Of a DNA stretch of 64,000 bases, positions 29,129 through 38,383 are shown piece by piece. The first letter of the stretch is position 1; each line of letters opens with the position of its first letter. Position numbers and translations under genes: made by a program. Location of the stretch: positions 62,001-126,000 of the forward strand of contig JABJIC010000025.1 in assembly GCA_018661465.1 (NCBI GenBank). Direction: 5' to 3'. The notes under the pieces are model-generated. The model was not told the origin of the DNA. It ran no database searches and saw only the letters and a program-made list of their open reading frames with translations. The stretch comes from Gammaproteobacteria bacterium. Its GTDB lineage: Bacteria; Pseudomonadota; Gammaproteobacteria; Pseudomonadales; Pseudohongiellaceae.

Positions 29129-29842
29129 ATGGGAATACTCGACATAATTGAGGCTGCAATTAAACTGGGCATCCCCATGGTGGTACTTAGCTGGCTCATT
29201 TTTTCCTGGCTTTATCGTGACGGAAAACTGGATCGACAGGCTGGTCGAAAAGATATAGCTGCTAACGTAAAGCAGATGAAGACTTCCTTTAAAAGCAAAG
29301 ATAAGCAAAAAACGAACTACGTATATGATAAGTGGATGTGGTTCGGAAGTGGATTTTATGGGCTTGCGGCACTGTGGACATTTATTATTGTCGAGATTTC
29401 TCAGTTCTTCAGCTTCCTTTTCAATTTTCCCGGCTTTGAATCTCTCTTCGGTGAGGGCTTATTCAATTTTCTAGTCGCTTTGGCCCTTGGTCAGCTGGGA
29501 AATATTATCAATGCCTTTATCTGGTTTGTTTATTGGTCAGACGATGGCTCGATCTTGGTGTATTTTCTGGTTGCCTATATGGGTTACTGGTGTGGTGTCG
29601 AGCTTGCCAAACGAGGTGAAGAAATACCTATAGGCCAATGGCTGAACAAACTATTTGCTTCACTGCCACAGATAGACATTGATTCTAAGATAGAAGCATC
29701 TAAGCGCAAGTTATCAAAACAACAAGTTCTGAGACAGCAGACGATTAAACAATCAGCACCGACGCTAGAACAAACGAATCAAGAAGCTCCCGCTCAAGAA
29801 GCCTCGAAGCAAGAACAAGAAAATCAAAAAGATACAAAATAG
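29129..29842 (+). CDS. Membrane protein of unknown function
   Basis: A 237-residue protein with a first helix at residues 8-30, a basic stretch, and hydrophobic segments at about 70-95, 108-135 and 140-158. The C-terminal 60 residues are rich in Gln, Lys and Ala and lack structure. I do not recognise the family. It follows the SGNH hydrolase by 35 nt and may be in its transcription unit. Hydrophobic profile and normal codon use support a real gene. Confidence 0.75.
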   Translation: MGILDIIEAAIKLGIPMVVLSWLIFSWLYRDGKLDRQAGRKDIAANVKQMKTSFKSKDKQKTNYVYDKWMWFGSGFYGLAALWTFIIVEISQFFSFLFNFPGFESLFGEGLFNFLVALALGQLGNIINAFIWFVYWSDDGSILVYFLVAYMGYWCGVELAKRGEEIPIGQWLNKLFASLPQIDIDSKIEASKRKLSKQQVLRQQTIKQSAPTLEQTNQEAPAQEASKQEQENQKDTK

Positions 29843-29859
29843 AAGGCTGAGCGCTTGAC

Positions 29860-31086
29860 CTAACTCTGGATCAAGCTTCTATCGATTTCAATTCCTAGGC
29901 CAGGTCCCTGTGGCATAGCCATGAACCCTTCGCTGTCTACTACCGGTGGGTTTTCAAAAATAGCAAAGCCGTTGGTGTAGGGCGAAATGGGTGGATCATT
30001 CATTATCTCGATCCAGGGGCAGTGAGGCCAGGTTCCTATCATGTGTAATTGAGCAATAGTTCCCAGTTGACCTCCACCATGGTGAGGGATCACCATCTTG
30101 TGATTAGCTAGGGCCAACGCAGCCACAGCACGAAGTCCCTGAACCCCTTCAGTAACCAAAATTTCCGGTTGAAGAATGTCATAGATACCCTTGTCGATGA
30201 TGTCTTTGAATTCCTGAACGCCCTGGTTATTCTCGCCGCCTGCCAGGGTTATATCGGTGGCACGGTTAAGCTCAGCCAAGCCGTCATAGTCATAACGTCG
30301 AAGTGGTTCTTCCAACCAATAAACATCCATTTCGTTCAGCGCGCGGGCAGTATCCAGCGCTCTCTTGTAGTCCCATTGAACTCCAGGTTGCCAGATGCCG
30401 CTGGACTGAGCTTGATTGGCATCGGTCATTATTGTGAAATCATCACCGACAGCATTACGAACTAGTTCAATTGTTCGAATGTCTTCTTTCATCTCCAAAT
30501 GGTGGAGGCGAATCTTCATTCCCTGCCATCCCTGTTCTTTAATTCGTATAGCAGTTTCCGCTCTTTCTTCAGGAGTGGAAAGCTGAATCATGCTGGCATA
30601 TGCGGGCACTTTGTCTTTTTGTGCGCCCCATAGTTTATAAAGAGGTTGACCCGTCACCTTACCGACGATGTCCCAGAGAGCTATTTCAATACAGCCAACA
30701 TCTCTCCAGTTATTCGCGGCGCCATTGGTATATCGCATTTGATGACCAAGGGTTTCATTATCGAAAGGGTCCTGTCCTACCAGCAGTGCCTTCATGCGAT
30801 CGATATTCGCTTGATTCATTCCCGGTGCGATTCCGCTAATACCCTGATCGGTAATAATTTCAGTAACCGTGCCGCCGCCTATTCTACGCATATAAGGCCG
30901 CCCTGGAGCCCAGGCTGATTCCATCATTCCGGTCTCACCGAGGGTCTTCATTCGGTGCACTCGGATATCTGTTATTCGCGGCCTGTCGCTCTGTGCTAAT
31001 GCCGAATTAAGAAAGCTGGAGCTGCCCGCTACCAAGGAGCCAAGAGAAAGGGAGCTGGCTTTGCTGATGAATTGACGACGTTTCAT
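29860..31086 (-). CDS. Enolase-superfamily enzyme (mandelate racemase/muconate lactonizing type) with Tat signal
   Basis: A 408-residue protein. MKRRQFISKASSLSLGSLVA is a twin-arginine signal, so the enzyme is exported folded. The TIM barrel has metal ligands in MTDANQAQ, YWLEEPL and AGGENNQG, and an HHGGG loop near the end. The usual KxK base motif reads GMKIRLHH. The subgroup (sugar-acid dehydratase or racemase) cannot be set. The next gene on the strand, a VOC protein with signal peptide, is 12 nt upstream, so both probably work in the periplasm. Confidence 0.88.
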   Translation of the reverse strand: MKRRQFISKASSLSLGSLVAGSSSFLNSALAQSDRPRITDIRVHRMKTLGETGMMESAWAPGRPYMRRIGGGTVTEIITDQGISGIAPGMNQANIDRMKALLVGQDPFDNETLGHQMRYTNGAANNWRDVGCIEIALWDIVGKVTGQPLYKLWGAQKDKVPAYASMIQLSTPEERAETAIRIKEQGWQGMKIRLHHLEMKEDIRTIELVRNAVGDDFTIMTDANQAQSSGIWQPGVQWDYKRALDTARALNEMDVYWLEEPLRRYDYDGLAELNRATDITLAGGENNQGVQEFKDIIDKGIYDILQPEILVTEGVQGLRAVAALALANHKMVIPHHGGGQLGTIAQLHMIGTWPHCPWIEIMNDPPISPYTNGFAIFENPPVVDSEGFMAMPQGPGLGIEIDRSLIQS

Positions 31087-31098
31087 AGTGTGAATCCT

Positions 31099-31908
31099 TT
31101 AATACTCATCATAACCCTGGGTGAGTTCGATATAAGTTCCGGCTGGGTCGGTAATGAAAGCGATCTTCAAGCCAATTGCTGGAATGTCACGATAGGGTAC
31201 CTGAAATTCAATACCCTTGGCTTCAAGTTCCTTGCAGAAAGCTTCCAGGTCTTCGAACTCGAACCCAATGTGGTCGAGGGATGAACCTCGAGTGGGCAAT
31301 CTTTCCTGACCGGTATTGGCAAAGCTCATATTCATGCCAGGAGCATTTGTCGTAGTGGCGATGCTACCGCGGGGGCGAACTTCAAGGCCAAAGATGTCGG
31401 TGTACCAAGCTAGCAATTCTTCTGCCTGTGCAGTGAAGAAGTGGATGTGATAACCACTGATTTCCGTGGACAGTTGCTGATCTTCCTGAAGCTCTACGTA
31501 GACATCGTCGGGCAGGGTAATGTAGGCATTCTTCTGGCCTTCAGCGCCAAGAAATTCTCGACCTACTTCATAACCATCGGCACGCCACTTGGCGAGAAAG
31601 GTTTCCATGTTTCTAACCTTGAACCCGAAGTGATCCATTACAGTAGCCTGGCTTCCCATGGTGGGAGCTGTGTCTGATAGTGCTACCAGCATGTTCGGCA
31701 AGCGTACAGCGGTAAGAAAGCCTTTTTGAACAACTACCCCCTGGAAATGGTCGACCCAGATTTTTTTGTGGAGATCCATGTCGGAAACATTCAGATGGAC
31801 ATGGCCGTAGGTCAGGCCTGACTCATTGGGAACTGCTAGTTGAGCCAAAGCAGGTGAAGAAAGTAGTAGCAATAGAAAAGAAGTTGCGAGGGTTGGGATT
31901 GTTTTCAT
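31099..31908 (-). CDS. Secreted two-domain VOC (glyoxalase-fold) protein
   Basis: A 269-residue exported protein with signal peptide ending ALAQ near residue 22. Two vicinal-oxygen-chelate modules follow: GLTYGHVHLNVSDMDLHKK to DVYVELQED, and GYHIHFFTAQAEELLAWYTD to AGTYIELTQGYDEY. Metal-ligand His/Glu pairs are visible in both halves. It precedes the enolase-superfamily gene with a 12-nt gap. Function, such as isomerase or dioxygenase, is not clear. Confidence 0.87.
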   Translation of the reverse strand: MKTIPTLATSFLLLLLSSPALAQLAVPNESGLTYGHVHLNVSDMDLHKKIWVDHFQGVVVQKGFLTAVRLPNMLVALSDTAPTMGSQATVMDHFGFKVRNMETFLAKWRADGYEVGREFLGAEGQKNAYITLPDDVYVELQEDQQLSTEISGYHIHFFTAQAEELLAWYTDIFGLEVRPRGSIATTTNAPGMNMSFANTGQERLPTRGSSLDHIGFEFEDLEAFCKELEAKGIEFQVPYRDIPAIGLKIAFITDPAGTYIELTQGYDEY

Positions 31909-32074
31909 TATTATTCTCCAAAAGAAATTCTCAAGATGATGGTCCCAAGCATAGTGACTTGGTTCCCTCTAGTCTATTGTTCTTAGGAGACGATTGTTAA
32001 ACCATTATTATTAAGTCAAGGTTTAAGCCGTCAAACAGGAAGGCAGGCAAAAAGTCCAAGTATGATGTCCGGGG

Positions 32075-33082
32075 CTACTGATTCCAGATCGAAGAGATGA
32101 GTTCATAAGAGCGACGTCTCGCTTGTGGGTCATGTGTGATTGTGACCAACATAATCTCATCCACTTTAAAATGATCCGCCAACTCCAAAAGTTTCTCTTT
32201 AACTTGCTGAGCAGTTCCAACCGCTCGCTTGCCTCGGTTTTCTTCGATAGCGGCTAATTCACCCTCAGAGAATGGATATTCTTCGGCTTCTGCAACTGAT
32301 GGGAAGGGTCCCGGATTTCCTCTTAGCAGGCGAATAAACCAGAGGTCACGACTTTTTGATAAGCGTACAGCTTCTTCTTCGGTATCAGCGGCGATAGCGA
32401 AAACGGTGAGTGCGCAATGGGGTTGCTCCCAATTTGGTCCAGGTTTGAATCGTTGTCGATATTGCTTAAAAATATCTGAGCCTATATTGGGATTGATAAA
32501 ATAGGCGAAATTATAAGGTAAGCCAGAGAGACCGGCTAACATGGCGCTATCTTCACTGGAGCCCAACATCCACATGTCAGGTGGAATATCTACCTTGGGA
32601 AAAGCACGCGCGTTTTCCATGCCTTGAGTATGGGGGTCGGTATCGTTAAGAAGTGCCTGAAGATCGGCTACCATATTGGGGAAGTGCTCAGGGCCGACTC
32701 GCGAGCCATAACGAATTGCCGCAGCAGTAAATGGGTCTGTTCCGGGTGCTCGGCCAACCCCCAGATCCATGCGACCCGGATAGAGGGTTTGCAATAGTTT
32801 GAAATTTTCTGCCACCTTGTAAGGGCTGTAATGGGGAAGCATTACTCCGCCGGAACCAAGCCTGATTGTCGAAGTTTCAGCGCCCAATCTTCCCAGCAGA
32901 ACTTCCGGGGAACAGCCCGCCAAAGCATCGGATGCATGGTGTTCAGCGACCCAAAATCGATGGTAACCAAGATCTTCGCTCAGGCGTGCCAACTCAACTG
33001 TTTCCTGCAGTGCATCAAACGCGGTACTTCCGCTTCGAATTGGTGACTGGTCGAGCACGGAGAGCGGAATGGATTTGGTCAT
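32075..33082 (-). CDS. LLM-class flavin-dependent oxidoreductase
   Basis: A 335-residue luciferase-like monooxygenase. SIPLSVLDQSPIRSG at the start, FWVAEHHASDALAGCSPEVLLGRL and PGRMDLGVGRAPGTD are characteristic of the LLM group related to bacterial luciferase alpha subunits. It uses reduced flavin supplied by another enzyme. No partner reductase lies next to it and the substrate is unknown. Confidence 0.92.
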   Translation of the reverse strand: MTKSIPLSVLDQSPIRSGSTAFDALQETVELARLSEDLGYHRFWVAEHHASDALAGCSPEVLLGRLGAETSTIRLGSGGVMLPHYSPYKVAENFKLLQTLYPGRMDLGVGRAPGTDPFTAAAIRYGSRVGPEHFPNMVADLQALLNDTDPHTQGMENARAFPKVDIPPDMWMLGSSEDSAMLAGLSGLPYNFAYFINPNIGSDIFKQYRQRFKPGPNWEQPHCALTVFAIAADTEEEAVRLSKSRDLWFIRLLRGNPGPFPSVAEAEEYPFSEGELAAIEENRGKRAVGTAQQVKEKLLELADHFKVDEIMLVTITHDPQARRRSYELISSIWNQ

Positions 33083-33500
33083 ATTCAGGCAGTTTCCCTG
33101 TCTCTAGTGCTCTAAATTGAAGCAGTTTTAGATAATGATATAGCAGTTTGAGTAGTATGGTAACACAGGATTTAAAAGTACTAATTATCTACTGGTGTAT
33201 TATATAATTGCCTGTAATAATCAAGCCAGAAAGGACTAATTCTGCACGCCAAAATTAGCTCTTCCGTAAGAAGTATAGTTGAGTTTTTTCAGAACAAAAT
33301 GAAGCAATCTGAACAGCTAAAAGGAGCTAGTTAAAGAAGGTCACTGAAGAAAATAATTAGACAGTAATTTTCCGAAATAAGAATCAAGAATTAATACTCG
33401 GAATAGTCATAGTAAGCAGTCATGACTGCAGTTTCCGAAAGTAAGTAAATGGTTTGATATCTATCAGGCCTATAATAAAAATCGAAGGGGAGAAAGAAGC
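33083..33500. other. 418-nt intergenic region ahead of TonB receptor
   Basis: No gene seen. A 43-nt block at 33368-33410 is about 86 percent identical to 38234-38276, ahead of the second receptor, and a second block (GGTTTGAT...GGCC, 33451-33470) also recurs at 38318-38335. A TATAAT lies at 33471-33476. These shared blocks are likely regulatory or remnants of duplication. Confidence 0.6.
33368..33410 (+). repeat. Leader repeat, copy 1
   Basis: Starts TTTTCCGAAATAAGAATCAA. It aligns without gaps to 38234-38276 with about six mismatches in 43 positions, each copy ahead of a paralogous receptor gene. Confidence 0.7.
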
Positions 33501-36500
33501 ATGCGCAAGAAATTTCCTAGCAAACGAAGAGCGATTACCATCGGAGTTATTCTCGCTGGTCTGTCGTTTCCGGTCGTTGCTCAAGATGATGATATCGAAG
33601 AAGTAGTAGTCACGGGTTCTTTTATCCGTGGCTCTGCTATTGATGCTCCATCACCTGTTCAGGTTGTTGACAGGGATAGCATTGAGGCACAGGGCGCTGC
33701 AATTATCTGGGACGTAATTAAGAACCTCGAGGTGAACTCAGGTTCATTTACCAACTCGGGTTCAGGCGAGCGTTCACAGGTTGAGGGTACCGCTCAAATC
33801 AATTTGCGTAACTTGGGTGAGAACTCAACGCTGACATTGATCAATGGTAAACGAGTTGCACCGTACGCGGCTATCACTAATGGCGGCGGCGAATTTGTTG
33901 ATATTAACGCAATACCTCTGGTGATGACCGACCGTGTCGAAGTCCTCACTGATGGTGGTTCTGCGCTATATGGATCAGATGCGGTAGCCGGTGTGGTGAA
34001 CGTTATCATGCGTACCGATTTCGAAGGTCTGGAACTCTATGGTGACGTTCAGGGTGTTGAGGCGGCAGGTGATGCCTATGATACTACTCTAAGCGGTATC
34101 TGGGGCTGGGCCAGCGACGACGGAGATACTCACTTAGTTCTTTCCGCGGAGCGTTTCGAACGGGATGCAGTGAATGTTCTCGATGGTAATCACATCGATG
34201 AAAATAGTCAGTTCAATGGTGCTGTATCTTCAGTAAGCGGCTCCGGTATAGCTAGCCCTTCATTCGGGTCTAATATAAATCCTGACTATGTTCGTGCGGA
34301 TATTATGGCCTTTAACCTTTCTCAGGGTGGCGATGGTGGTCTTGTCCTTGGCGATCCGTTGTGCGAAACCCTTAACGACAATCTGGGTAGATCATTCTAT
34401 ACAGGTAGTTTAAGAGAGCAGCGCGGCGAACGTGGTGGCACCTGCTATGAGGACGTGTCTCGATTTAATTTCCTTTCCAGAGATACTGAGCGAACCAGCT
34501 TTGCTATGGCATTCGATCATACCTTCAGCGAAGCGGCGGAGTTTTATTCCTTCGCCAACTATATGGAGAATGAGATCATTCTCGAAGGTGGTGGCCTGAA
34601 CAATACTGGTGGTTCCAGCAGAACCCGTGGACCTACAGTGCAGATGGCTACTCCTGGTTCCTATATTGGTAATCCAGCGTGGGGCGGATATGCGATCGGC
34701 ATGCCTACAGAGCTGGGATATTATGCTGCCGCTGCCGGAAATACTCGGCCAACAGCAGCGGATATTCCAAATAATCCAAATTCTCTGGCTAATGGCGGCC
34801 CGAACATAACCACCATTATTAATCCACGGGATGGAATCCCCAGAGACGGTGTTCGTTCCAACTACAATACGTCTGAATCATCGATAGTTCAGGCCGGATT
34901 GCGCGGCGACTTCGATTATCAGGACCGACCTTGGAGCTATGATGTAGGTATTTCATGGAGTCAATCCGCTAACGAGCAGACCTATCAGACTTTTAATCGT
35001 GAACGGACGGAGTTAGCTGCTGTTGGTTTGGGTGGCCCGAACTGTACGCCAAACGGTAGGTCAGATTTTGATTGGCAAGGCCAGCTAGGACCTTTTGGCG
35101 GCGCGATACCCACAGCCTGGGATTACTACGGCAATGGCTACACACAGACATTCTTCCCGAATTACGTGTTAACAACTCGCGAGAGTATTTCTTTAGGGCT
35201 GACCAGTAGTAACCAGGGTCAGGGAGGATGTGAGTTCTATAATCCTTACCTTACTCAGTTTACTGATCCCAACCTTGCCAACTCGGATGAGTTGATGGGC
35301 TGGCTTAATGAGACTGTGCTAAGAGCGGACAAGCGTAATACTCTGGCTGTCTTTGATGCTGTTGTCGGTGGTGAATTGTTCGACATGGCCGGTGGCCCTG
35401 CGGCGATCGCTTTTGGCGCCCAGTATCGTCAGAGAGATGCTACGTCTAGAGCGCCTGCACTCAACTTCCCTGGAATCCCGAATGCGATTCTTGGTTATGA
35501 CGACAACGGTGTGCCTAATGAATTCCATAAGGTAGATAACAACTACGAATGTGCAAACTGTATTTTCAACTTCGAGAATGAGCGCACCACCAACGCAATG
35601 TTCTTCGAGCTGGCTTTACCGTTCATGGAGAATGTAGAAACACAGATTGCAGTTCGCTATGAGGACTACGGTGGCAATATAGGCAGTGATGTTTCGCCTA
35701 AGATTGCAATGAGTTGGCGACCTACAGATGAGCTCCTGATTAGAGGCTCCTACTCTCAGTCATTTCGCGCACCGAATATCGGTATCGTCGAGGAAGGACT
35801 GGAAGCGAGCAGTGTAGTGTTTAACGATCCTATTTCGAACCAGGCAGTTAGAGCAGGCTTAGTTCCTCCGACACCGGAAAATGGCGAGGGCGAATTTACC
35901 TATACTCTGGGCGGCCCTGCTCCGAACGTGGGCAACGAATATGCCGACACCTACAGTGCCGGATTTATCTGGACCCCTGGTGGTGCGCTGGATGGACTCA
36001 GCATACAGGCAGACGCCTGGCGCTTTGAGGTGACTGACCGCGTATTGCCTGAACCTGCGATTAAGGCGGTGCAGCCGGAGATCGATAGATTCCTGGCGGT
36101 TGTAGGAGATCCCAATAACTACATCCTGAATGATTCCATCTCCACAGATTCACCTGTAATAGATGTTCCTTGTGATCCTAATGCACTTGCAGCGAGCTTC
36201 GGAGTCGACTCCGACGAGCGTTTGAATTGTGTGGTTAACCCCGCTCTTTATACTGACACAACTCAAGGGGTTGGCATCAGTCGCTTATTCAGAAGCGAAA
36301 GTGCTAGCCTGATTACCCTGACTCTGGCGGCAATTAATGCCGGTCGAATCGAGGCGGACGGTGTTGATATGAAGATGGGTTATAACTGGGATAACGATTG
36401 GGGCAGGTTCCGCGTCAGTATGGACTTCACTCATGTACGTCAGTACAAGTTGATCGACATACCTGGTCTGGAATTGGGCCTGAAAGATACCGGCAAGTTT

Positions 36501-36911
36501 GATGCCGCTGGTACTTCAGGTAATAACCTGCATGTTCGCTCCCTGCCAGATAACAAGGGTAACCTAACCTTTACCTGGCAGCGCGATCAGCATGGTATGA
36601 CTCTGATCAATCGTCATATCGGCTCATACGATGACCTGTCTTATGATCTTACATATGAGAATGGCAACGATCTGGTGAGATCTCTGGTACAGAAATCCAT
36701 CGATAGTTACTCTACCTGGGATCTGCAATATCGCTATTCCCACGATTGGGGTAACAGCAATCTGGGTAATACTGTCTTCACGTTTGGTGTTCTCGACATG
36801 TTCGACGAGGACATTCCCTATCGTGAATCAGGTGGTCTTAACTACGATGCGTCAGTATTCGATCCCCGTGGTCGAAGACTCTATGCCCGAGCATTGTGGC
36901 AGTTCAACTAG
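33501..36911 (+). CDS. TonB-dependent receptor
   Basis: A 1136-residue outer-membrane receptor. Signal peptide to about residue 27 (VVAQ), a TonB-box-like EEVVVTG, a plug domain (SPVQVVDRDSIEAQGA, LNGKR-type motif LINGKRVAPY, GSALYGSDAVAGVVNVIM) and a long barrel ending in RALWQF. It takes up large substrates driven by TonB. Paired Cys in extracellular loops (CETL, CYED, CANCIF) are noteworthy. The length is at the upper end of the family. A near copy lies at 38384. RBS GGGGAG precedes the ATG. Confidence 0.95.
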   Translation: MRKKFPSKRRAITIGVILAGLSFPVVAQDDDIEEVVVTGSFIRGSAIDAPSPVQVVDRDSIEAQGAAIIWDVIKNLEVNSGSFTNSGSGERSQVEGTAQINLRNLGENSTLTLINGKRVAPYAAITNGGGEFVDINAIPLVMTDRVEVLTDGGSALYGSDAVAGVVNVIMRTDFEGLELYGDVQGVEAAGDAYDTTLSGIWGWASDDGDTHLVLSAERFERDAVNVLDGNHIDENSQFNGAVSSVSGSGIASPSFGSNINPDYVRADIMAFNLSQGGDGGLVLGDPLCETLNDNLGRSFYTGSLREQRGERGGTCYEDVSRFNFLSRDTERTSFAMAFDHTFSEAAEFYSFANYMENEIILEGGGLNNTGGSSRTRGPTVQMATPGSYIGNPAWGGYAIGMPTELGYYAAAAGNTRPTAADIPNNPNSLANGGPNITTIINPRDGIPRDGVRSNYNTSESSIVQAGLRGDFDYQDRPWSYDVGISWSQSANEQTYQTFNRERTELAAVGLGGPNCTPNGRSDFDWQGQLGPFGGAIPTAWDYYGNGYTQTFFPNYVLTTRESISLGLTSSNQGQGGCEFYNPYLTQFTDPNLANSDELMGWLNETVLRADKRNTLAVFDAVVGGELFDMAGGPAAIAFGAQYRQRDATSRAPALNFPGIPNAILGYDDNGVPNEFHKVDNNYECANCIFNFENERTTNAMFFELALPFMENVETQIAVRYEDYGGNIGSDVSPKIAMSWRPTDELLIRGSYSQSFRAPNIGIVEEGLEASSVVFNDPISNQAVRAGLVPPTPENGEGEFTYTLGGPAPNVGNEYADTYSAGFIWTPGGALDGLSIQADAWRFEVTDRVLPEPAIKAVQPEIDRFLAVVGDPNNYILNDSISTDSPVIDVPCDPNALAASFGVDSDERLNCVVNPALYTDTTQGVGISRLFRSESASLITLTLAAINAGRIEADGVDMKMGYNWDNDWGRFRVSMDFTHVRQYKLIDIPGLELGLKDTGKFDAAGTSGNNLHVRSLPDNKGNLTFTWQRDQHGMTLINRHIGSYDDLSYDLTYENGNDLVRSLVQKSIDSYSTWDLQYRYSHDWGNSNLGNTVFTFGVLDMFDEDIPYRESGGLNYDASVFDPRGRRLYARALWQFN

Positions 36912-36935
36912 CTGATAGATAAAGCTAGTGAAAAA

Positions 36936-36962
36936 GGCGATGAGAAATCATCGCCTTTTTTT
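36936..36962. terminator. Terminator after TonB receptor 1
   Basis: An 8-bp stem GGCGATGA/TCATCGCC closed by a GAAA tetraloop and followed by seven T, with A5 on the other side. The same stem and loop follow receptor 2. Confidence 0.92.
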
Positions 36963-37033
36963 ATGTGCGGAGGAAAGTACTTGGGAGGCTTTGGAATTGA
37001 TTCTGCTAAGCGAATGCTATGGAGTCTGGCAGG

Positions 37034-37678
37034 CTATTTTCTGGGCCGCATCTCGAAGTTAAAAGACATGCTGATGCGATCTTCTTCGGATTTATTTTGG
37101 GGAACGCTATGCTCCAGCCAAGAAGGAAACATCAGTAGCTTGCCTGCCTCAGGTTTTACCGGTGCATGAAAAGCATTCTCGGGTCTCGAGCCATCTGCAG
37201 CCGGTGGCATCATCCAGCGTGCCATACGTGGGTCTTTGAAACTGATAGCAGGACTATCAGGGCCAATCTTCACATAAAACACTCCACTGATGTGGGAGTA
37301 GGGATGCAAGTGCTCAGGGTGGAAGCTGAATTTCGGATTGATGTTTGCAAACAGGGCATTTATCACTGGTTGATAATTTTGAATATCCCAATGATGCAGT
37401 TGGGCATAATTTTCGGCTGTTTGATGGATGAAGTTCACAATCGATTCAAGAGCAGCATCCGTGAATAACCGGCTCTGGGTAAAATAAGACGTGTAGCCAC
37501 TTGGATACTCAAGAGCCGACAGACGTTGGCCTTCCTGATCATTATCCCGAAGGTTCCTGACGAAAGAGATCAGATTCTGCTGTTCGGCATCGAAGCCCGG
37601 AATCCAAGCCTCGTAGATGAGTGTCGGGAAGAGGACTCGGAGGCCATCTTTTTTCTGAGAATTTTGTGAATTAGTCAT
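37034..37678 (-). CDS. TIGR02466-type putative 2-oxoglutarate/Fe(II) oxygenase
   Basis: A 214-residue protein. VLFPTLIYEAWIPGF at the start, SFHPEHLHPYSHISGVFYV, LLMFPSWLEHSVPQN and RISMSFNFEMR match the TIGR02466 family of putative 2-oxoglutarate-dependent oxygenases; His/Asp/Arg ligands can be picked out. It lies between two paralogous TonB receptors on the opposite strand. Such oxygenases recur near TonB receptors in aquatic Proteobacteria, but the substrate is unknown. Confidence 0.88.
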   Translation of the reverse strand: MTNSQNSQKKDGLRVLFPTLIYEAWIPGFDAEQQNLISFVRNLRDNDQEGQRLSALEYPSGYTSYFTQSRLFTDAALESIVNFIHQTAENYAQLHHWDIQNYQPVINALFANINPKFSFHPEHLHPYSHISGVFYVKIGPDSPAISFKDPRMARWMMPPAADGSRPENAFHAPVKPEAGKLLMFPSWLEHSVPQNKSEEDRISMSFNFEMRPRK

Positions 37679-37858
37679 ATTTCTTCATCTTCGACAGTTC
37701 AGAGATCGATATCCCACCAAATAGTGTTCGAAGTCAGCGTGCACTCACGAATTTTTGAAAGAATTTCAGCGCTGCATAGGTCTTATACCTATGCCCTTTG
37801 AGCAAGTTATCAGGCCACCGTCGCCCCATGCAAGGCGTAGTTTGCCATTTTGAGAAAT

Positions 37859-37880
37859 ATCACGAATATCGTGATTTTTC
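37859..37880. promoter_or_regulatory. Palindrome, operator or weak terminator
   Basis: ATCACGA-ATA-TCGTGAT is a perfect 7-bp inverted repeat followed by a T run on the plus strand. No plus-strand gene ends before it, so an operator role for the oxygenase gene (start 37678) is as likely as termination. Confidence 0.45.
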
Positions 37881-38233
37881 TTATCCCTTGGCTCTGATCT
37901 CAATGCCCGAATTTGGAGCGCTCGGGGGATTTTCGAACAGACGTTCGATAGGGTTTGCATGAGGGGATTTGGTCTATATAATGCAAAGTTGCTCGATTTG
38001 AGAAGTGGGCTCTATCCATAAGAAGTGATTTCCATCAAATCATCAAACCATCAAACACTCCTCTCTTTTTGCTCAGCATTGATAATTATATGAAAGGGCG
38101 AAATTCTTTCTCTGGCATTTTGACTCTGGCAAGTTAGTTCGCCAATAACGGGAAGTATAGAATTAGTTCTGATGTTGGTCGAGCGATCTGAGCAAAGATC
38201 AGAGAGAGTAATAAAAAAGTAGCTAACTAGCCG

Positions 38234-38276
38234 TTTTCCAAAATAGGAATCAAGAATTAGTATTCGGACTTGTCAT
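38234..38276 (+). repeat. Leader repeat, copy 2
   Basis: Starts TTTTCCAAAATAGGAATCAA and matches 33368-33410. It lies about 108 nt ahead of the receptor start. Confidence 0.7.
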
Positions 38277-38383
38277 GACTCCACACTATGGCTGCTGTTT
38301 TACCAAACGATAACAAAGGTTTGATTTTTATCGGGCCGAAAATGAAATTAAAAAAATAGTAATAATTAATGGGAGAACGAAGT

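Larger units (their letters stand above)
37679..38383. other. 705-nt gene-free region before TonB receptor 2
   Basis: No convincing gene. A 64-codon minus-strand frame at 37766-37960 shows no start site or family. The region holds two inverted repeats and the second copy of the receptor leader repeat, listed separately. Confidence 0.55.

Noticed and set aside
37766..37960. 64-codon minus-strand frame in the gap between oxygenase and receptor 2
   Set aside because: No ribosome site, no recognisable motif, and it spans two palindromes; best seen as non-coding.
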